From Symsagittifera roscoffensis (lineage: Eukaryota; Xenacoelomorpha; Acoela; Convolutidae), in the NCBI RefSeq assembly GCF_963678635.1, contig NC_087066.1, positions 33,423,301 through 33,487,300 of the forward strand: 64,000 nt of DNA, read 5' to 3'. Below, piece by piece: positions 48,178 through 59,462 of this stretch. The notes under the pieces are model-generated. The model was not told the DNA's origin and ran no database searches. It saw nothing but the letters and a program-made list of their open reading frames with translations. A program made the translations under genes and the position numbers. Every line of letters begins with the position of its first letter. Within the stretch, counting starts at the first letter, position 1.

Positions 48178-48644
48178 ACTGTTGCCATAACCTCCATCTA
48201 AGAAAACTGGATCAATCGGTAAAGCTTGTACTCCATTGAAAAACAACTACAACACTAGAACCCACTTTTGAATCGAGGTAATTCAAAGTTCTTTTTTTGC
48301 GCTGGTTGCACATTGCTATTGGGAGCTTAAGTTGCTTCAATCAAATGATTCAGAAATTGAGTTAGATCAGCTGCTTAACGGGAAAAGTATCTGTCCGATT
48401 TATTAATACACTACTGTGGCAAAACGGAGCTCCGCAAAACTTGAGATACAAAAAAACCTGAAATTCATTTTTCTCCAAATTAAAGAAAACTGCTAAGCCA
48501 GTAAACTCCCAGAAGACACGACCCCAAACGAAAAACATACATCTAAGAAAAAAACCACTTATGAAACGCAGTCTTCGCCATAACATACAAAAAACAAAAT
48601 GAGGGCAAATTAAAAACATCAATCCAGTTTCCATAAAAATATTG

Positions 48645-49335
48645 AAACAATCGCTACAGTGCTGATTTAAATTATCCGGACAGAACGAACAAACTTGAAT
48701 TCTCACACGCGTTTTTCTCAATTTGAATTTATATTAGACCAAAAGCTAAGAGAACGAAATTTGCTTAGAACTTCACCAGAATTAATATGGATCATCTTTT
48801 CATCCAAAATTTTCAGCCAGAACTTTACCCCAAAAATGGTTCAAATATCTTACAAAAAGCCTCTTACACAGCTGAACAGCTGAGTTATTCAAGGGTTAGG
48901 TCTCTAAAAAGTTGCACAAAATGTCGAAATTTGCTTTTAAACAAAGATTTTGGGTTCTATATAGTAAAAATCACATTTCTTGTTTATCAAGCAATATGTT
49001 TTTTTTTTATTTTATACAGGTTTTTGGAGATTTAACCCTTCTAGAAAATTGTTGGGATGTGTAAGAGACTTCTGGTAATATAATTTTCGCATCTATTAAA
49101 GTAGTTCCAGCGTAATTCTTGATTAATTAAAAACGCCAAATCGACCCATTTTTGGGGTAAAATTTTGGCTGAAAATTTGGAGAACAGAAGCGCCGTATTG
49201 AATCAGGTCAAACTCTAAGCAAAGATTGTTCTCTTTTTTAAGTCTTATCTTAAACCAAATTGAGAAAAAAGCGTTTGAAAACTCAAGTTTCGTTCATTTT
49301 GTCCGGATAATTTAAATCAGCATTGAACTGTAATT
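48645..49335. repeat. Long imperfect palindrome, R2 unit 3
   Basis: Arms at about 48645-48915 and 49025-49335. The outer ends GTGCTGATTTAAATTATCCGG and CCGGATAATTTAAATCAGCA pair over 20 bases. The ORFs seen in both directions across it arise from the arms and are not genes. Confidence 0.7.
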
Positions 49336-50477
49336 ATCTTCAACATTCAGAAACAAAATCACTTTAGAATAACTGCGTAGCTGCAGCACTGCTATTATTT
49401 CGTTTCTAATCACCAGCTGCTAATATCAACTCTTTTCGCACCTGTCAAAAGCAGTCAAGCTTTTAAACGCTTTCATTGTACAATTGGGTTTGGTTAAAAA
49501 AATTTATCTGCGATCGCGACACTTATTTAAACCTATGTAAATAAAATAAATTAGCTTAGAAAACCTTTTTCCAATATTTATTCTTCACTCAAGTTCAATA
49601 TTACAAATTGTTGTAATATATAAACGTATATCCCTAAATTGGCAACCCTATCATCATCATTTAAAAACGTGATAAAAAAACGCAACTTTGTTTAAGAAAA
49701 ACTTTGACCAACTCACAACAAGCATTCCAGAAATCAAAGAAAACGATGAATTACCATCATTTAGACGTGAAACAAAACACTTGAAGGCTCAGGCTTTGCG
49801 GTTTTTCATCAGATCTTAAATAACACACAAACGAATGAGAATTAGATCAATTTTATAATAAATTGTTAGTCATTGTTAAGTAAACAGAAAAGAAAGCACT
49901 AATTGAAGCCTTCAGAAAGGACAGATCTTCAAAACAAGGTTGACCCGGTGAACCGATACACTAATGCACTACGATAAAATTTTCGTCGAACATATTCTTG
50001 GAAAAAACATGGAATTTAAAGAATGTTTCTCAGATCATTCTACAAACAAACATACCCTGGTATCCATGTAACATAGTGCTACACACCTACTATGTTATTT
50101 ATTTGTATTTGCCTTAACTGGAGCAATGAGCTGTTCAATAGATTAAGGTCAATGCTAAAAAAATATGAGAGTCAAAATGCTCAGGTGTATTAGCCCAATG
50201 TGAGCCATATTGACTACGAACCTCTCAAAAGAAAAATTGGAAACCTAACTCATTTTTTCAAAGTTTACTTCACAATCTCAAGAAAGGGAACCATCAGGAA
50301 GCGCATCCCTTAGTCGAATGTCTTGTGACCATCAGCCGAACATGACATCAGTCAAGCAAAATATAAAACAAATAAAACATATTTATATTCTAATCGAAAA
50401 TAGCCAGCAATGGAAAATTATCTGGTGACATGTAGTGGGTGATGTTACCATTCTCCTTTGAACAACTGAAGACAGTG

Positions 50478-50610
50478 CCACCGGTGCATCCGAAAATGTG
50501 TCTTTAATTTCATTGTGTCTTGCGAGTGTGGTGATTAAAAAGCATCAAGCATGCCCTACAGTGAGCCAAGGGCGGTATAGGACCTTTCCACAGTGTAGGG
50601 CATGCTTGAT
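50478..50610. repeat. Single minisatellite unit plus stem-loop, R2 unit 4
   Basis: One 25-base unit remains. The stem ATCAAGCATGCCCTACA pairs with TGTAGGGCATGCTTGAT (50594-50610) perfectly, so the stem outlives the minisatellite copy number. Confidence 0.75.
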
Positions 50611-51079
50611 ACTGTTGCCATAACCTTCATCTAAGAAAAATGGATCAATCGGTAAAACTTGTACTCCATTGAAAAATAACAACAACGCTAGAACCCACTT
50701 TTGAATCGAGGTAATTCAAAATTCTTTTTTGCGCTGTTTGGACATTGCTATGGGGGGCTTAAGTTGCTTCAATCAAAAGATTCAGAAATATAGTTAGATC
50801 AGCTGCTTAACGGGAAAAGTATCTGTCCAATTTATTAATGCCCTACTGTGGCAAAACGTGGTCCGCAAAACTTGAGATACCAAAAAAACCTGAAATTAAT
50901 TTTTTTTCAATTTGAAGAAAACTGCTAAATCAGTAAATACTCAGAAGACACCAACCCAAACGAAGAACATACATCCAAGAACATAAACCACTAATGGAAT
51001 GCACTCTTCGCCATAACATACAAAAAACAAAATGAGGGCAAATCAAAAACATCAATCCAGTTTCCATAAAAACATTGAA

Positions 51080-51730
51080 ATAATTGCTACAGTTCTGATT
51101 TAAATTATCCGGACAGAACGAACAAACAATTTGGATTAATATTAGATCAAAAGCGAAGAGAACGAAATTTGCGCAGATTTTCACCAGAATTAATATGGAT
51201 CAAGATCAATTTTTTATCCAAAATTTTCAGGCAAAATTTTACCCCAAAAATGGTCCAATTTATACTACAAGAAGCCTCTTACACAGCGGAACAGAGTTAT
51301 ACAAGGGTTAAACATCCAAAAAATTGCACAAAAAAAGTTCAAAATTTGCTTTTAAGCAAAGATTTTGGGTTTTATATAGTAAAAATCACATTTCTTGTTT
51401 ATCAAGCAAAATATTTTCTTTATGCAGTCTTTTGGAGATTGAAACCTTTTAGAAATTTGTTGGGCTGTGTATGAGGCTTCTTGTAATATAATTTTCTCAT
51501 CTAATGATGTAGTTCTAGCGTAATTCTTGATTAATTAAAAAAGCAAAATCGACCCACTTTTGGGGGTAATACTTTGGCTGAAAGTTTGGAGAAAAAATAC
51601 ACCGTATTAAATCAGGTCAAACTCTAAGCAAATTTCGTTCTCTTCTTTTTATGTCTAATCTTAACCCATATTGAGAAAAACGCGTTCATTTTGTCCGGAT
51701 AATTTGTATCAGCACTGTATTGAACTGTGA
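51080..51730. repeat. Long imperfect palindrome, R2 unit 4
   Basis: Arms at about 51080-51335 and 51425-51730. The left arm lacks the CGCGTTTTTCTC stretch present in other units, while the right arm keeps GAGAAAAACGCG, so the arms are decaying independently. Confidence 0.65.
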
Positions 51731-52690
51731 TTATCTTCAACACTCAGAAACAAAATCACTTTAAAATAACTGCGTAGCAGCAGCACTGATATTAATTCGT
51801 TTTTAATCACCAGCTGCTATTATCAACTCTTTTCGCATCTGTCAAAAGCAGTCAAGTTTTTCAACCTTTTCATTGTATAATTGGATTTGGTTGAAAAAAT
51901 TTCTCTGCAATTTCGACACTTATTTAAACCTAATTAAATGAAATGGATTAGCTTAGAAAACCTTCTTCCAATATTTTAGTCTTCACTCAAGTTCAATTTA
52001 CAATTTATTGTAATAAATAAACTTATAAAGTATATCCCTAAATTGGCAACCCTATCATCATCATTTAAAAACCTGATAGAAAAACGCAATTTAGTTTTAA
52101 AAAAAACTGACCAACTCACAACAAGCATTCCAGAAATCAAAGACAACGATGAATAACCATCATTTAGACGTGAAACGAAACAATTGAGTCGAATGCGACG
52201 CTTCACACAGACTGCGGTTTTTCAGCAGATCTTGAATATCACACATACGAATGAGAATTAGATCAACTTTATATTTGCTTGTTAGGGTCGCAAAGTAAAC
52301 AGAAAAGAAAGCACTAATTGAAGCCTTAAGAAACGACAGATCTTCAAAACAAGGTTAACCAGGTGAACTGATGCAATAAAGCCCTATGATAACATTTTCG
52401 TCGAACATATTCTTGGAAAAAACATGGGATTTAAAGAATATTTCTTAGGTCATTCTACAAAAAACATACCCTGGTATCCCTGTAACGTAGTGTTTCACAC
52501 CTACTTAGTTATTTATTTCTATTTGCCTTAACTGGAGCAATGAGCTGTTCAATAGATTAAGGTCAATGCTAGAAAATATGAAAGACAAAATGCTATGGTG
52601 TATTAGCCCAAGGTGAGCTCTAGTGAGAGCAGTACACAAATAGAGGAAGCCATATTGACTACGAACCCCTCAAAAGAAAAATTGGAAACT

Positions 52691-53520
52691 TAACTCATTT
52701 TTTTAAGTTTACTTCACAATCTCAAGAAAGGGAACCATCACGAAGCGCATCCCTTAGTCGAAGGTCCTTTGACGATCAGCCGTACATGACATCAGTCAAG
52801 CAAAATAAAAAACAACTTAAACATTTATATTCTAATCGACAATAGCCAGCAATGGATAATTATATGGTGACATGTGGTCGGTGATGTTACCACTCTCTTT
52901 GAAGGGCTGAAGACTGAGAAAAAAGTTTCTCAACAATACCTACCACAAGACGACTTCCACTGTCGCACAGACGCTGAAACAGAGATCACGGCAGTTTCTT
53001 GATCAAACAGCAAGAGGGGCAAAACTGAAGAGTGACTCCAGCCAGTGAAAGAAGACAGCAGTGTTAACTCAGAAAACTACTTTTTTATTTCTGTGTGACT
53101 CATTTTTGAAAGCTTAGTTCACACTTTCAAGAAGGGGAATCATCACGAAGCGCATCCCTTAGTCGAAGGTCCTATGACGATCAGCCGAACATGACATCAG
53201 TCAAGCAAAAAATAAAACAACTAAAACAAAATTATATTCTAATCGACAATAGCCAGCAATGGAAAATTATATGGTGACATGTAGTGGGTAATGTTACCAC
53301 TCTCCTTTGAAGAGCTGAAGACTGAGAAAAGAGTGTCTCAACAACACCCACCACCATACGACTTCCACTGTCGCACAGACGCTGAAACAGATATCACTGC
53401 AGTTTCTTGATCAAACAGCAAAAAGAGGGGCTTCAACTGATGAGTGACTCCAGCCAGTGAAAGAAGACAGCAGTGTTAACTCAGAAAACTATTTCTCTAT
53501 TTCTGTGTGTTGATGACAAA
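52691..53520. repeat. Local tandem duplication with period of about 408 bp
   Basis: The block from GAACCATCACGAAGCGCATC through GCCAGTGAAAGAAGACAGCA to CAGAAAACTA occurs twice in a row (52691-53096 and 53097-53520) with several differences. It closes the R2 array. Confidence 0.7.
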
Positions 53521-53540
53521 TACTACATTTGCTACACTTC

Positions 53541-54540
53541 ACAAGAAGAGTGGTTCAGTGATCAAAAACAATCAATTGCACTTCAAATTTAAACTTTAAC
53601 CTCGTATCCATTTAACGTAGTGCTAAACACCTACGTTAGTTAATTATTTATAGCTACCATAATTGAAGCAATGAGCTGTTAAAAATATTAGGATCTACTC
53701 AAAATCTTACAAAAGTCAAGAAGCTTAAGTGTACTTGACCGTTGTAAAGAAGAGCATTTCATTTGAGAGAGCAGTACAAACAGAAGGCATACTGACTACG
53801 AGCTTTGAAAAGAATAATTGATTAATTAATGATCATTTTTTATGAAAGTTTAGTTTAGACTCTCAAGAACGGGTAACGTGACCCTCAGGAAGTGCATCCT
53901 CGAGTCGAGGCTATTTTCAGATTCACAAGACACAAGACAGACGACTTCTACTATCGCACAGACACTGAAACAAAGATCTTGGCAGTATTTTGATTAAACA
54001 GCAAAAAAAGAGTTTCAAAACTAAAAATTGGCTGCAGCCAAAGAAAGAATACAACAGTGTCACACCAGGAAACTAACTTTTAGTTTTTGCGAGTTAATAA
54101 CAACTACTACATTAGCTAGACTACACAAAGTGATTCAGTCATAAAAAAAATAGTTATATAAACTTAAACTCATAAATATTTGTTGCTCAAATTAAAATGA
54201 TGAAAACTTATATTGAAACCAGACACATGAAATCAATTGTGAAAACCGTCATAATAAATCCAATGCTTAAATTCGAGCTCAAATAGAAAAGAAAACAGAG
54301 GAAAAATATTAAAACCCTAGAAAAAGGTAACTGAAAAGCGAAAAAAGCGTAAAATTGCGAAAAGTTAGTTTTATTATCTCCAACCCGTAACTACTAATAG
54401 AAAGAGAGACTTACATAATTACTCAGAGAAGAACACTTAAGTCTTAAGACTCATTTACCACGGCGCATTGATAAACTCCGATTCAAATTGGTGCTTTTTT
54501 AAATTGAAACCAACAAATGAACCACCATAACTGACAATCC
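53541..54540. other. Spacer between the R2 array and the gag fragment
   Basis: The first 500 bases are a diverged echo of the R2 unit end (CTACGTTAGTTAATTATTTA, GCAATGAGCTGTT). The rest is AT-rich with no feature that I can support. Confidence 0.4.
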
Positions 54541-54812
54541 TTTGACTGATCTAAGACGACCCCGGCCCGAAACTCAGTTTAAGCTTTCGAGGGACCGAGA
54601 AAGAAGTCTTTGCACACTTCTAACAGCTCTTCCAATGATACATGGCAGTAGCAGAAAAAGCAGCGGGACAGAAGGAGAATTTTTTACGATTGCATTTAGG
54701 AGGCGGTGCACTAAGGTTCCACCAAACGTTTCCACCATTGACGAGAGCGTAACTTCTAGCCAGACTAGCAGCATTGTGACATCATCATTATTGTGAACCG
54801 AAACTGCAAGAG

Positions 54813-55897
54813 GTGCAGATGCTGAAACTTGAACAGTTCGAAGTCGATCCCAAGAAGGATACACCAGAAAACTATTTGTTAAGTCTGACAAAGACGGCAC
54901 AACGAGCTTATCCAACACCCGATTTACCGGCTGTCCCGTCAATCGATGCAGCAGCAGATACGGCAGTCGAAGCGGCACGCTTTTATAAGGAAACGGATCG
55001 GAGACAAGAGAGGCTTGATGCTGTAAACGACCATCGCAACGATCAAGCAAAGAGACTGTTCTTAAAAAGAATGCCGAGATGGCTGCGATCTAAACGGAAC
55101 TTTGGTAGCAGGCGGTTGCTACAAGACCTGCGTAGTAAAGCACGTAAACAAAAGACAATAAGCGAAATGTGTCCAAAGAAGAGTACCCGAAGGACGGCTT
55201 CAATGAAATTAGCGAGACAGTCGCACAACAATTGAATAAGGCCCTAAAAATCTGAGAACCACCCAGGGAAAGATGGAAAAACAGCTTAATAAGTACGCAA
55301 CCACTTGTCAGACTAGAAGAAACCGCTAAATAATTGTTCATCACAGGCGAAAATTAGCAGGAATACTCTACAAAATCTTCAACAGTATCCCCAGAACTAC
55401 AACAGGAATAATAGACCCTAAAGGAAACAGTCCCGATGTGGAAACCCAACCAACCAATGTGAGTGGACTGGAAAAAATCAACGAAATAGGTCTGGACAAA
55501 ATCAAGGCAATTGGTCTGGACGTCAACAGGGCAACTGAGCTGGCGGACAACAAAGAAAAGGAAGAAAGTGACAAACGCGATAAGGCGGTGGATTCGGAAA
55601 CCTACCACAATCAGGTACTAGTGGTGGAGTTTTGTTTTGGGTTTTTGTGAAACCAAAACAAAGTCTGGTCATGCATCCATATCATGCCCTCAAGGAAAAA
55701 CGTGGCTTCTATGCATACGCATCAGCATTGCGCCCTTCAGGCGCAACTACCAAAGCTCAGTTAATTTTGCTAACAGAAACAAAGCAGTTCTTAGGTCTAA
55801 CGGTAAAATGCATGATTTGAGCACCAGAAAAGGCGATTCGATCCCCATCTACTTTTTTCTTTTCTTCTGTTTAATTAGTTATATAATATTAGTATAA
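54813..55897 (+). pseudogene. LTR-retrotransposon gag, decayed (Ty3/gypsy-like)
   Basis: The first frame (54813-55235) reads LEQFEVDPKKDTPENYLLSL, TAQRAYPTPDLPAVP, then RLFLKRMPRWLRSK and a KQKTISEM block. I associate this layout with capsid-region gag proteins of Ty3/gypsy-like elements. Near 55190 the useful frame shifts (DGFNEISETVAQQLNKAL), then stops accumulate. At 55645-55686 a zinc-knuckle remnant reads CETKTKSGHASISC: spacing Cys-x7-His-x4-Cys is right, but the second Cys of CCHC is Lys. No protease or polymerase follows. Function lost. Confidence 0.55.
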
Positions 55898-55953
55898 TAA
55901 AAATTATGATTATCATTATTAACTACTTTCAAATTAAAAAATTTTGAATCTTC

Positions 55954-56143
55954 TGTTGCTCGGGATAGACTTTGAGCAGATCAGCTGATCTCGTTATTTA
56001 CCCTTTTCAAGTCGCTAAATCTATTGCTGTAATTTGTTTATTTTAGTTATTTCCATTTATTTAGACTTGAATGAATATATTCTTCTTCAATAAAACTCTG
56101 ATATACTTTGGAAAATTGACTGTATCTAAGGCTGATTATTACA
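55954..56143 (+). mobile_element. LTR-like segment
   Basis: 190 bases starting TGTTGCTCGG and ending TTATTACA, with AATAAA at 56089-56094 near the 3' end. Four bases later comes a tRNA-Lys-type primer site. It may be the 5' LTR of an element whose body is lost, or the 3' LTR of the upstream gag relic in a tandem arrangement. No second copy was found in the window to prove it. Confidence 0.45.
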
Positions 56144-56147
56144 ACTC

Positions 56148-56165
56148 TGGCGCCCGATTATACGG
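56148..56165 (+). other. Possible tRNA-Lys primer-binding site
   Basis: TGGCGCCCGATTATACGG begins with the TGGCGCCCGA found in primer sites complementary to the 3' end of tRNA-Lys. The position right after the LTR-like end fits. Confidence 0.45.
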
Positions 56166-56312
56166 TACGTACTTATCGCAAGAATGAAGACTATTTTGAC
56201 AAGCAACAGTCGATAAACGAGGTATTCGTATTGAAGATTTAATACCAAAAACACAAATAATGCAGCTGAAAATATGTTTTGTCACATTTAAAATCATTAA
56301 AGTTTATAAGAC

Positions 56313-57951
56313 TTAAATGCAAATATAAGCCCCCAGAAGTACAAAACAAACGATTACTTTAGAACAAATCGGTCGTGAATCCTCGTCTGAATCGACGACA
56401 ACGATAACACCCTGCCGGGGTGCCTGCTGTGGTGCAGTCTCTTTGACCAGTTGTGATCGATGCTGTATTGGCACAGCCGTTTGCTGCTGGCGTTGGGGAT
56501 ACTGCAGCAGCTGCTTTGGCGCCGGAGGAGAAGGATCTAACGGAGACAATTCACGACTACTAATGGCGCTCATTGGTGGCATCGGTGAACGTACAAACAT
56601 CTTGAGGTCGTTCACGTTTACATCTTTGTTTCTTGCACTCAATCCATTAGCTAAACAGAAACCCAATAATCAAAATCTGAAACTTCCAACAATAACGACG
56701 TCAAGTACATTGATCGTGTACCAAATTGATATAAAATGTCTACAAATAAATAGACCAGAGGCGGATCTAGGATTTTCTCGAGGGAGCGGGGAGGAGGGGG
56801 CGTATTTTCAAAATTTTTTGAATATTCTGAGTTTTTTAGGTCGACCAAAATGATTTTGCGAGCTCTCCTGTATCACAATACAGACCCTAATTTGACCTAA
56901 TTTCCTGTGCTGCAAGCAATTTAAAATAAAACCAGGCCAAAAAAGCACTCTACCCTTCCAAAATTAGCATATATTGGCGCCTTTAAATTTTAGCGGTCGA
57001 AGTAATACCAAAAGGGGACCCTATGGTTCGCGTGGGGTGAAAAGCCCCCCCCCCCCTCCTGTCTAAATCCGCCCTTGAAATTGACAATAAGTAAATAGCG
57101 AAAAAAGATTTCACCTTAAAAGACATGTTATGCTTGTGATTGTAAGCCTTGTGTAATTGCAAAAAGTAGCATCAATAACCTGCGAATGCTTTCCTCTTCG
57201 AGAAGTCCAAAGGTAGTGATGGTATGCTCCCGTGAAACGTGTCCGGCTCAACTTGTTGAGCACTCACAGCCTGGAGAGAATTGCGGCGGCTTATTTCAGA
57301 CGCGCCATTGTGACTGAGGGCACTTCGCAAACTGAAAGGAAATCCCACATGAGAGACCTGTGCAGTGTATGTAAAGGGACCAGAAGTTGCCCCGGTGGAT
57401 GTTGAAACTGCTGTGACTACCGTGTAATTCAACCCGCTGTTGTTTTCTACCGTGTTACTGTGGTCCTTTATCTCAGTGGCTCTTGGCGGATCGTGGATAA
57501 CCACACAGTCGTCGTCATCGATCGCAGCAGCCATGTTCTTCCAACTGGGGGCTACTGCAGGCCTCGGTGGCAGCAAGCGATTACCTACCGGCTGTCTGAA
57601 TGGAACTCCTTTCAATACTGGCGGCTCCGCAGCATGTGTTTTTGGCCTGGTTTGTCTCACAGGGAAATTTTGGGTTCTACCTGTTGGTATCCTTGGTAAC
57701 AGCGCTGCCAAATTGTTCATACCATTCGCTATCACTGGTGAAAATTCCCCTATAGTTGGTTTCTTAGGACTTTCCAAGCTACTGAAGGGAAGCGACGATC
57801 TTTCCAAATTTGAACCTATATGGGTTGCCGGCCTTTTTTGAGGCTGATTACACGTGATAGTTATTTTACCTTTCGTGATGTTCTGACAATCTGTTAGATT
57901 GTATTCCACAGATCCTTCAGGAATGTCGTGAAGTTTAATTAACATATCCAT
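56313..57951 (-). CDS. Probable nuclear regulator with SUMO-interaction and PLDFS motifs
   Basis: Two exons join in frame: 57951-57180 and 56650-56313 (donor GCAG/GTTATT, acceptor TGTTTAG, shared Ala codon), giving 369 residues if the ATG at 57951 is the start. Residues 145-154 (DDDDCVVIHD) and 339-348 (VIVVVDSDED) look like SUMO-interaction motifs, a hydrophobic core beside acidic residues. PLDFS at 247-251 resembles the PxDLS docking motif for CtBP corepressors. The rest is Pro/Ser-rich and likely disordered. An acceptor-like TTTTAG lies just upstream of 57951, so these may be 3' exons of the zinc-finger gene at 58443-59462. The intron carries a hAT MITE. The last residues are hydrophobic and may instead be intron beyond a donor. 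Confidence 0.55.
56756..57077. mobile_element. hAT-type MITE
   Basis: 322 bases bounded by imperfect terminal inverted repeats CAGAGGCGGATCTAG and, on the other strand, CAAGGGCGGATTTAG. The flanks AAATAGAC (56748-56755) and AAATTGAC (57078-57085) match at 7 of 8 bases, the 8-bp target duplication of hAT transposons. A G/C-rich stretch near each end, including a run of C at 57047-57060, is usual for this style of MITE. Non-coding; sits in the intron of the flanking gene. Confidence 0.8.
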
Positions 57952-58442
57952 TTTTGTTCTCTAAAATCTCGTTTTTTTATCAGAAACGTTCTGCATCACA
58001 ATTGAAAACTACTTCTGACCAAAACTACGTCATCAGCAAAAAAAAGATAAAAATTAAAATTGATACAAATTCTAGATTTCTGGAAACTATAGACACAAAG
58101 CTTTGAATGAATTAAATCAACTAATGCAGTTGCAATTGTTTAATAATGTGATTTTAGCATATATTTTTGCTAACATAATTAAATAAAACTAAATTATATT
58201 GCACAATGAAACGTTCATTCCTCAAGACTAACAATTCAAAACTTTTTGAAACAATTGAAATTAAAATTTCAGGAATGTTTGACGAATAAACAAAAGAAGA
58301 ATGTATCGAAATTGAGAGAGGACCGAAAGAAAGCGATATACAAATATATATGTATAAACGAACAGAAACAGAAGGGATCATATTATTTAGTGAAAACTTA
58401 TACTTCAATAAAACACTATTTGCCTGTTACTGAGAAGTTTGA
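57952..58442. other. Intron or intergenic AT-rich stretch
   Basis: Between two minus-strand coding blocks. A usable acceptor (GATTTTAG) is at its low-coordinate edge on the minus strand. No other feature is supported. Confidence 0.4.
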
Positions 58443-59462
58443 TTATCTGTTATTCGAGTTAGCCATGAGCGGAGTTAAGAAATGAGGTACTGCAAATCTC
58501 TCCACTTGATTGGCCACTGAGTTGTTCACTTGCGAGTTGATTCCTAGTCCGACATTGGTGGCAGCCTGCAGCGCAAATACTTCGTTCGGCGGTGGCAACA
58601 AAGTCAGTCGGTTGTTGGCCGCAGACACGAAATGTGACGGAGTCAGTCTCGGCTCAATTGGGGCTCTCGTTCCACCCGCCGCCATCAAAGCCGGGTTCGG
58701 ACTTATCACGGGGGCCCGAGCAGGCGAATTCTTCTGGGAGGCGCACTGCTGTTGTTGTTGTTGATTTCTACTATTCTGTGAATCAAGTTGCTGATGCTGC
58801 TGCTGAGTAGCATTACTGTTGTTCGCCACAGTCGAGCTAGTGCATGATGCTAAGTTGGTCGTGGTTGCCGGCTGTTGTGCAGCTATTCGACTGCCGCCCA
58901 TGTGCACTTCTCCTAAGTGTCGATCTAGGTGGTACCTGCGTTTGAATCTCTTGTTGCACAACTGACACTCATGCGGCCGCATTCCCGAGTGCAGTATCAT
59001 ATGCTGCGAGACTCGTGCCATAAGATCCGAGGTGAAATTGCACTCGGGACACGAGTACTTTTTCTTGTTCTTCGAATTGGCGCTGTTCGGGTTGTATATG
59101 GGCTGGAGGGAGCTCAAGTTCTCGTTCGATTGGAACAGGTGATTGGAAACAGTGTTCACCACTTGTGATATAGGCGACTTGTTCCTCGGCACCCCTGCAG
59201 CCGAGTTGTTGTGGTTGCTTCTGTCATTGGACGAGGAGTTACGTGGTGCGTGTGGAATATGGGCTACTGCGTGTGCACAAAGTTGTCGGGCACTTGAGAA
59301 AACCTCCATGCACTGTTTGCATTGGTACGTAGATGTGCCAAATTCAGCTGCTATCGAGTTGCATTTAATCGATTCACTAGAACAGATCACGTCAAAATTA
59401 CCAACCATTAATAATTTAAAAAATAACAATCTAAAAGCACGAATAGGTAGCTGACTCTGCAC
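58443..59462 (-). CDS. C2H2 zinc-finger protein (exon with three fingers)
   Basis: Over a 339-codon reading, finger 1 is Cys48-Cys51-His64-His68 (YQCKQCMEVFSSARQLCAH). After a Ser/Asn-rich linker, finger 2 is Cys138-Cys141-His154-His158 and finger 3 Cys166-Cys169-His182-His187, joined by a linker like TGEKP (HSGMRPHEC). A Gln-rich stretch (about 215-245) and a low-complexity tail follow. Likely a sequence-specific DNA-binding nuclear protein. The true exon start is probably nearer 59385, after CTGTTCTAG, because upstream codons look like intron. The stop at 58443 may end the gene, or an internal phase-0 donor may splice on to 57951. The orthologue is not identified. Confidence 0.7.
   Translation of the reverse strand: MQSQLPIRAFRLLFFKLLMVGNFDVICSSESIKCNSIAAEFGTSTYQCKQCMEVFSSARQLCAHAVAHIPHAPRNSSSNDRSNHNNSAAGVPRNKSPISQVVNTVSNHLFQSNENLSSLQPIYNPNSANSKNKKKYSCPECNFTSDLMARVSQHMILHSGMRPHECQLCNKRFKRRYHLDRHLGEVHMGGSRIAAQQPATTTNLASCTSSTVANNSNATQQQHQQLDSQNSRNQQQQQQCASQKNSPARAPVISPNPALMAAGGTRAPIEPRLTPSHFVSAANNRLTLLPPPNEVFALQAATNVGLGINSQVNNSVANQVERFAVPHFLTPLMANSNNR

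Larger units (their letters stand above)
40380..53540. repeat. R2: tandem array of palindrome-bearing units
   Basis: Units starting near 40380, 43680, 45268 (truncated), 47758 and 50470 repeat in order: a conserved minus-strand frame, a 25-bp minisatellite, a stem-loop, a GAAAACTGGATCAATCGGTAAA block, a long imperfect palindrome, a CAGCAGCACTGCTATTAA block, a TTGGCAACCCTATCATCATC block, and a CATGACATCAGTCAAGCAAAA block. Units are 2.5-3.3 kb. The stretches 45275-46200 and 48180-49130 are nearly identical, so duplication is continuing or recent. No transposase is readable. Confidence 0.8.

Noticed and set aside
45453-48883. ORFs of 60-120 codons on both strands in the R2 palindromes
   Set aside because: They mirror each other because the arms are inverted copies, and they have no domain or codon signal.
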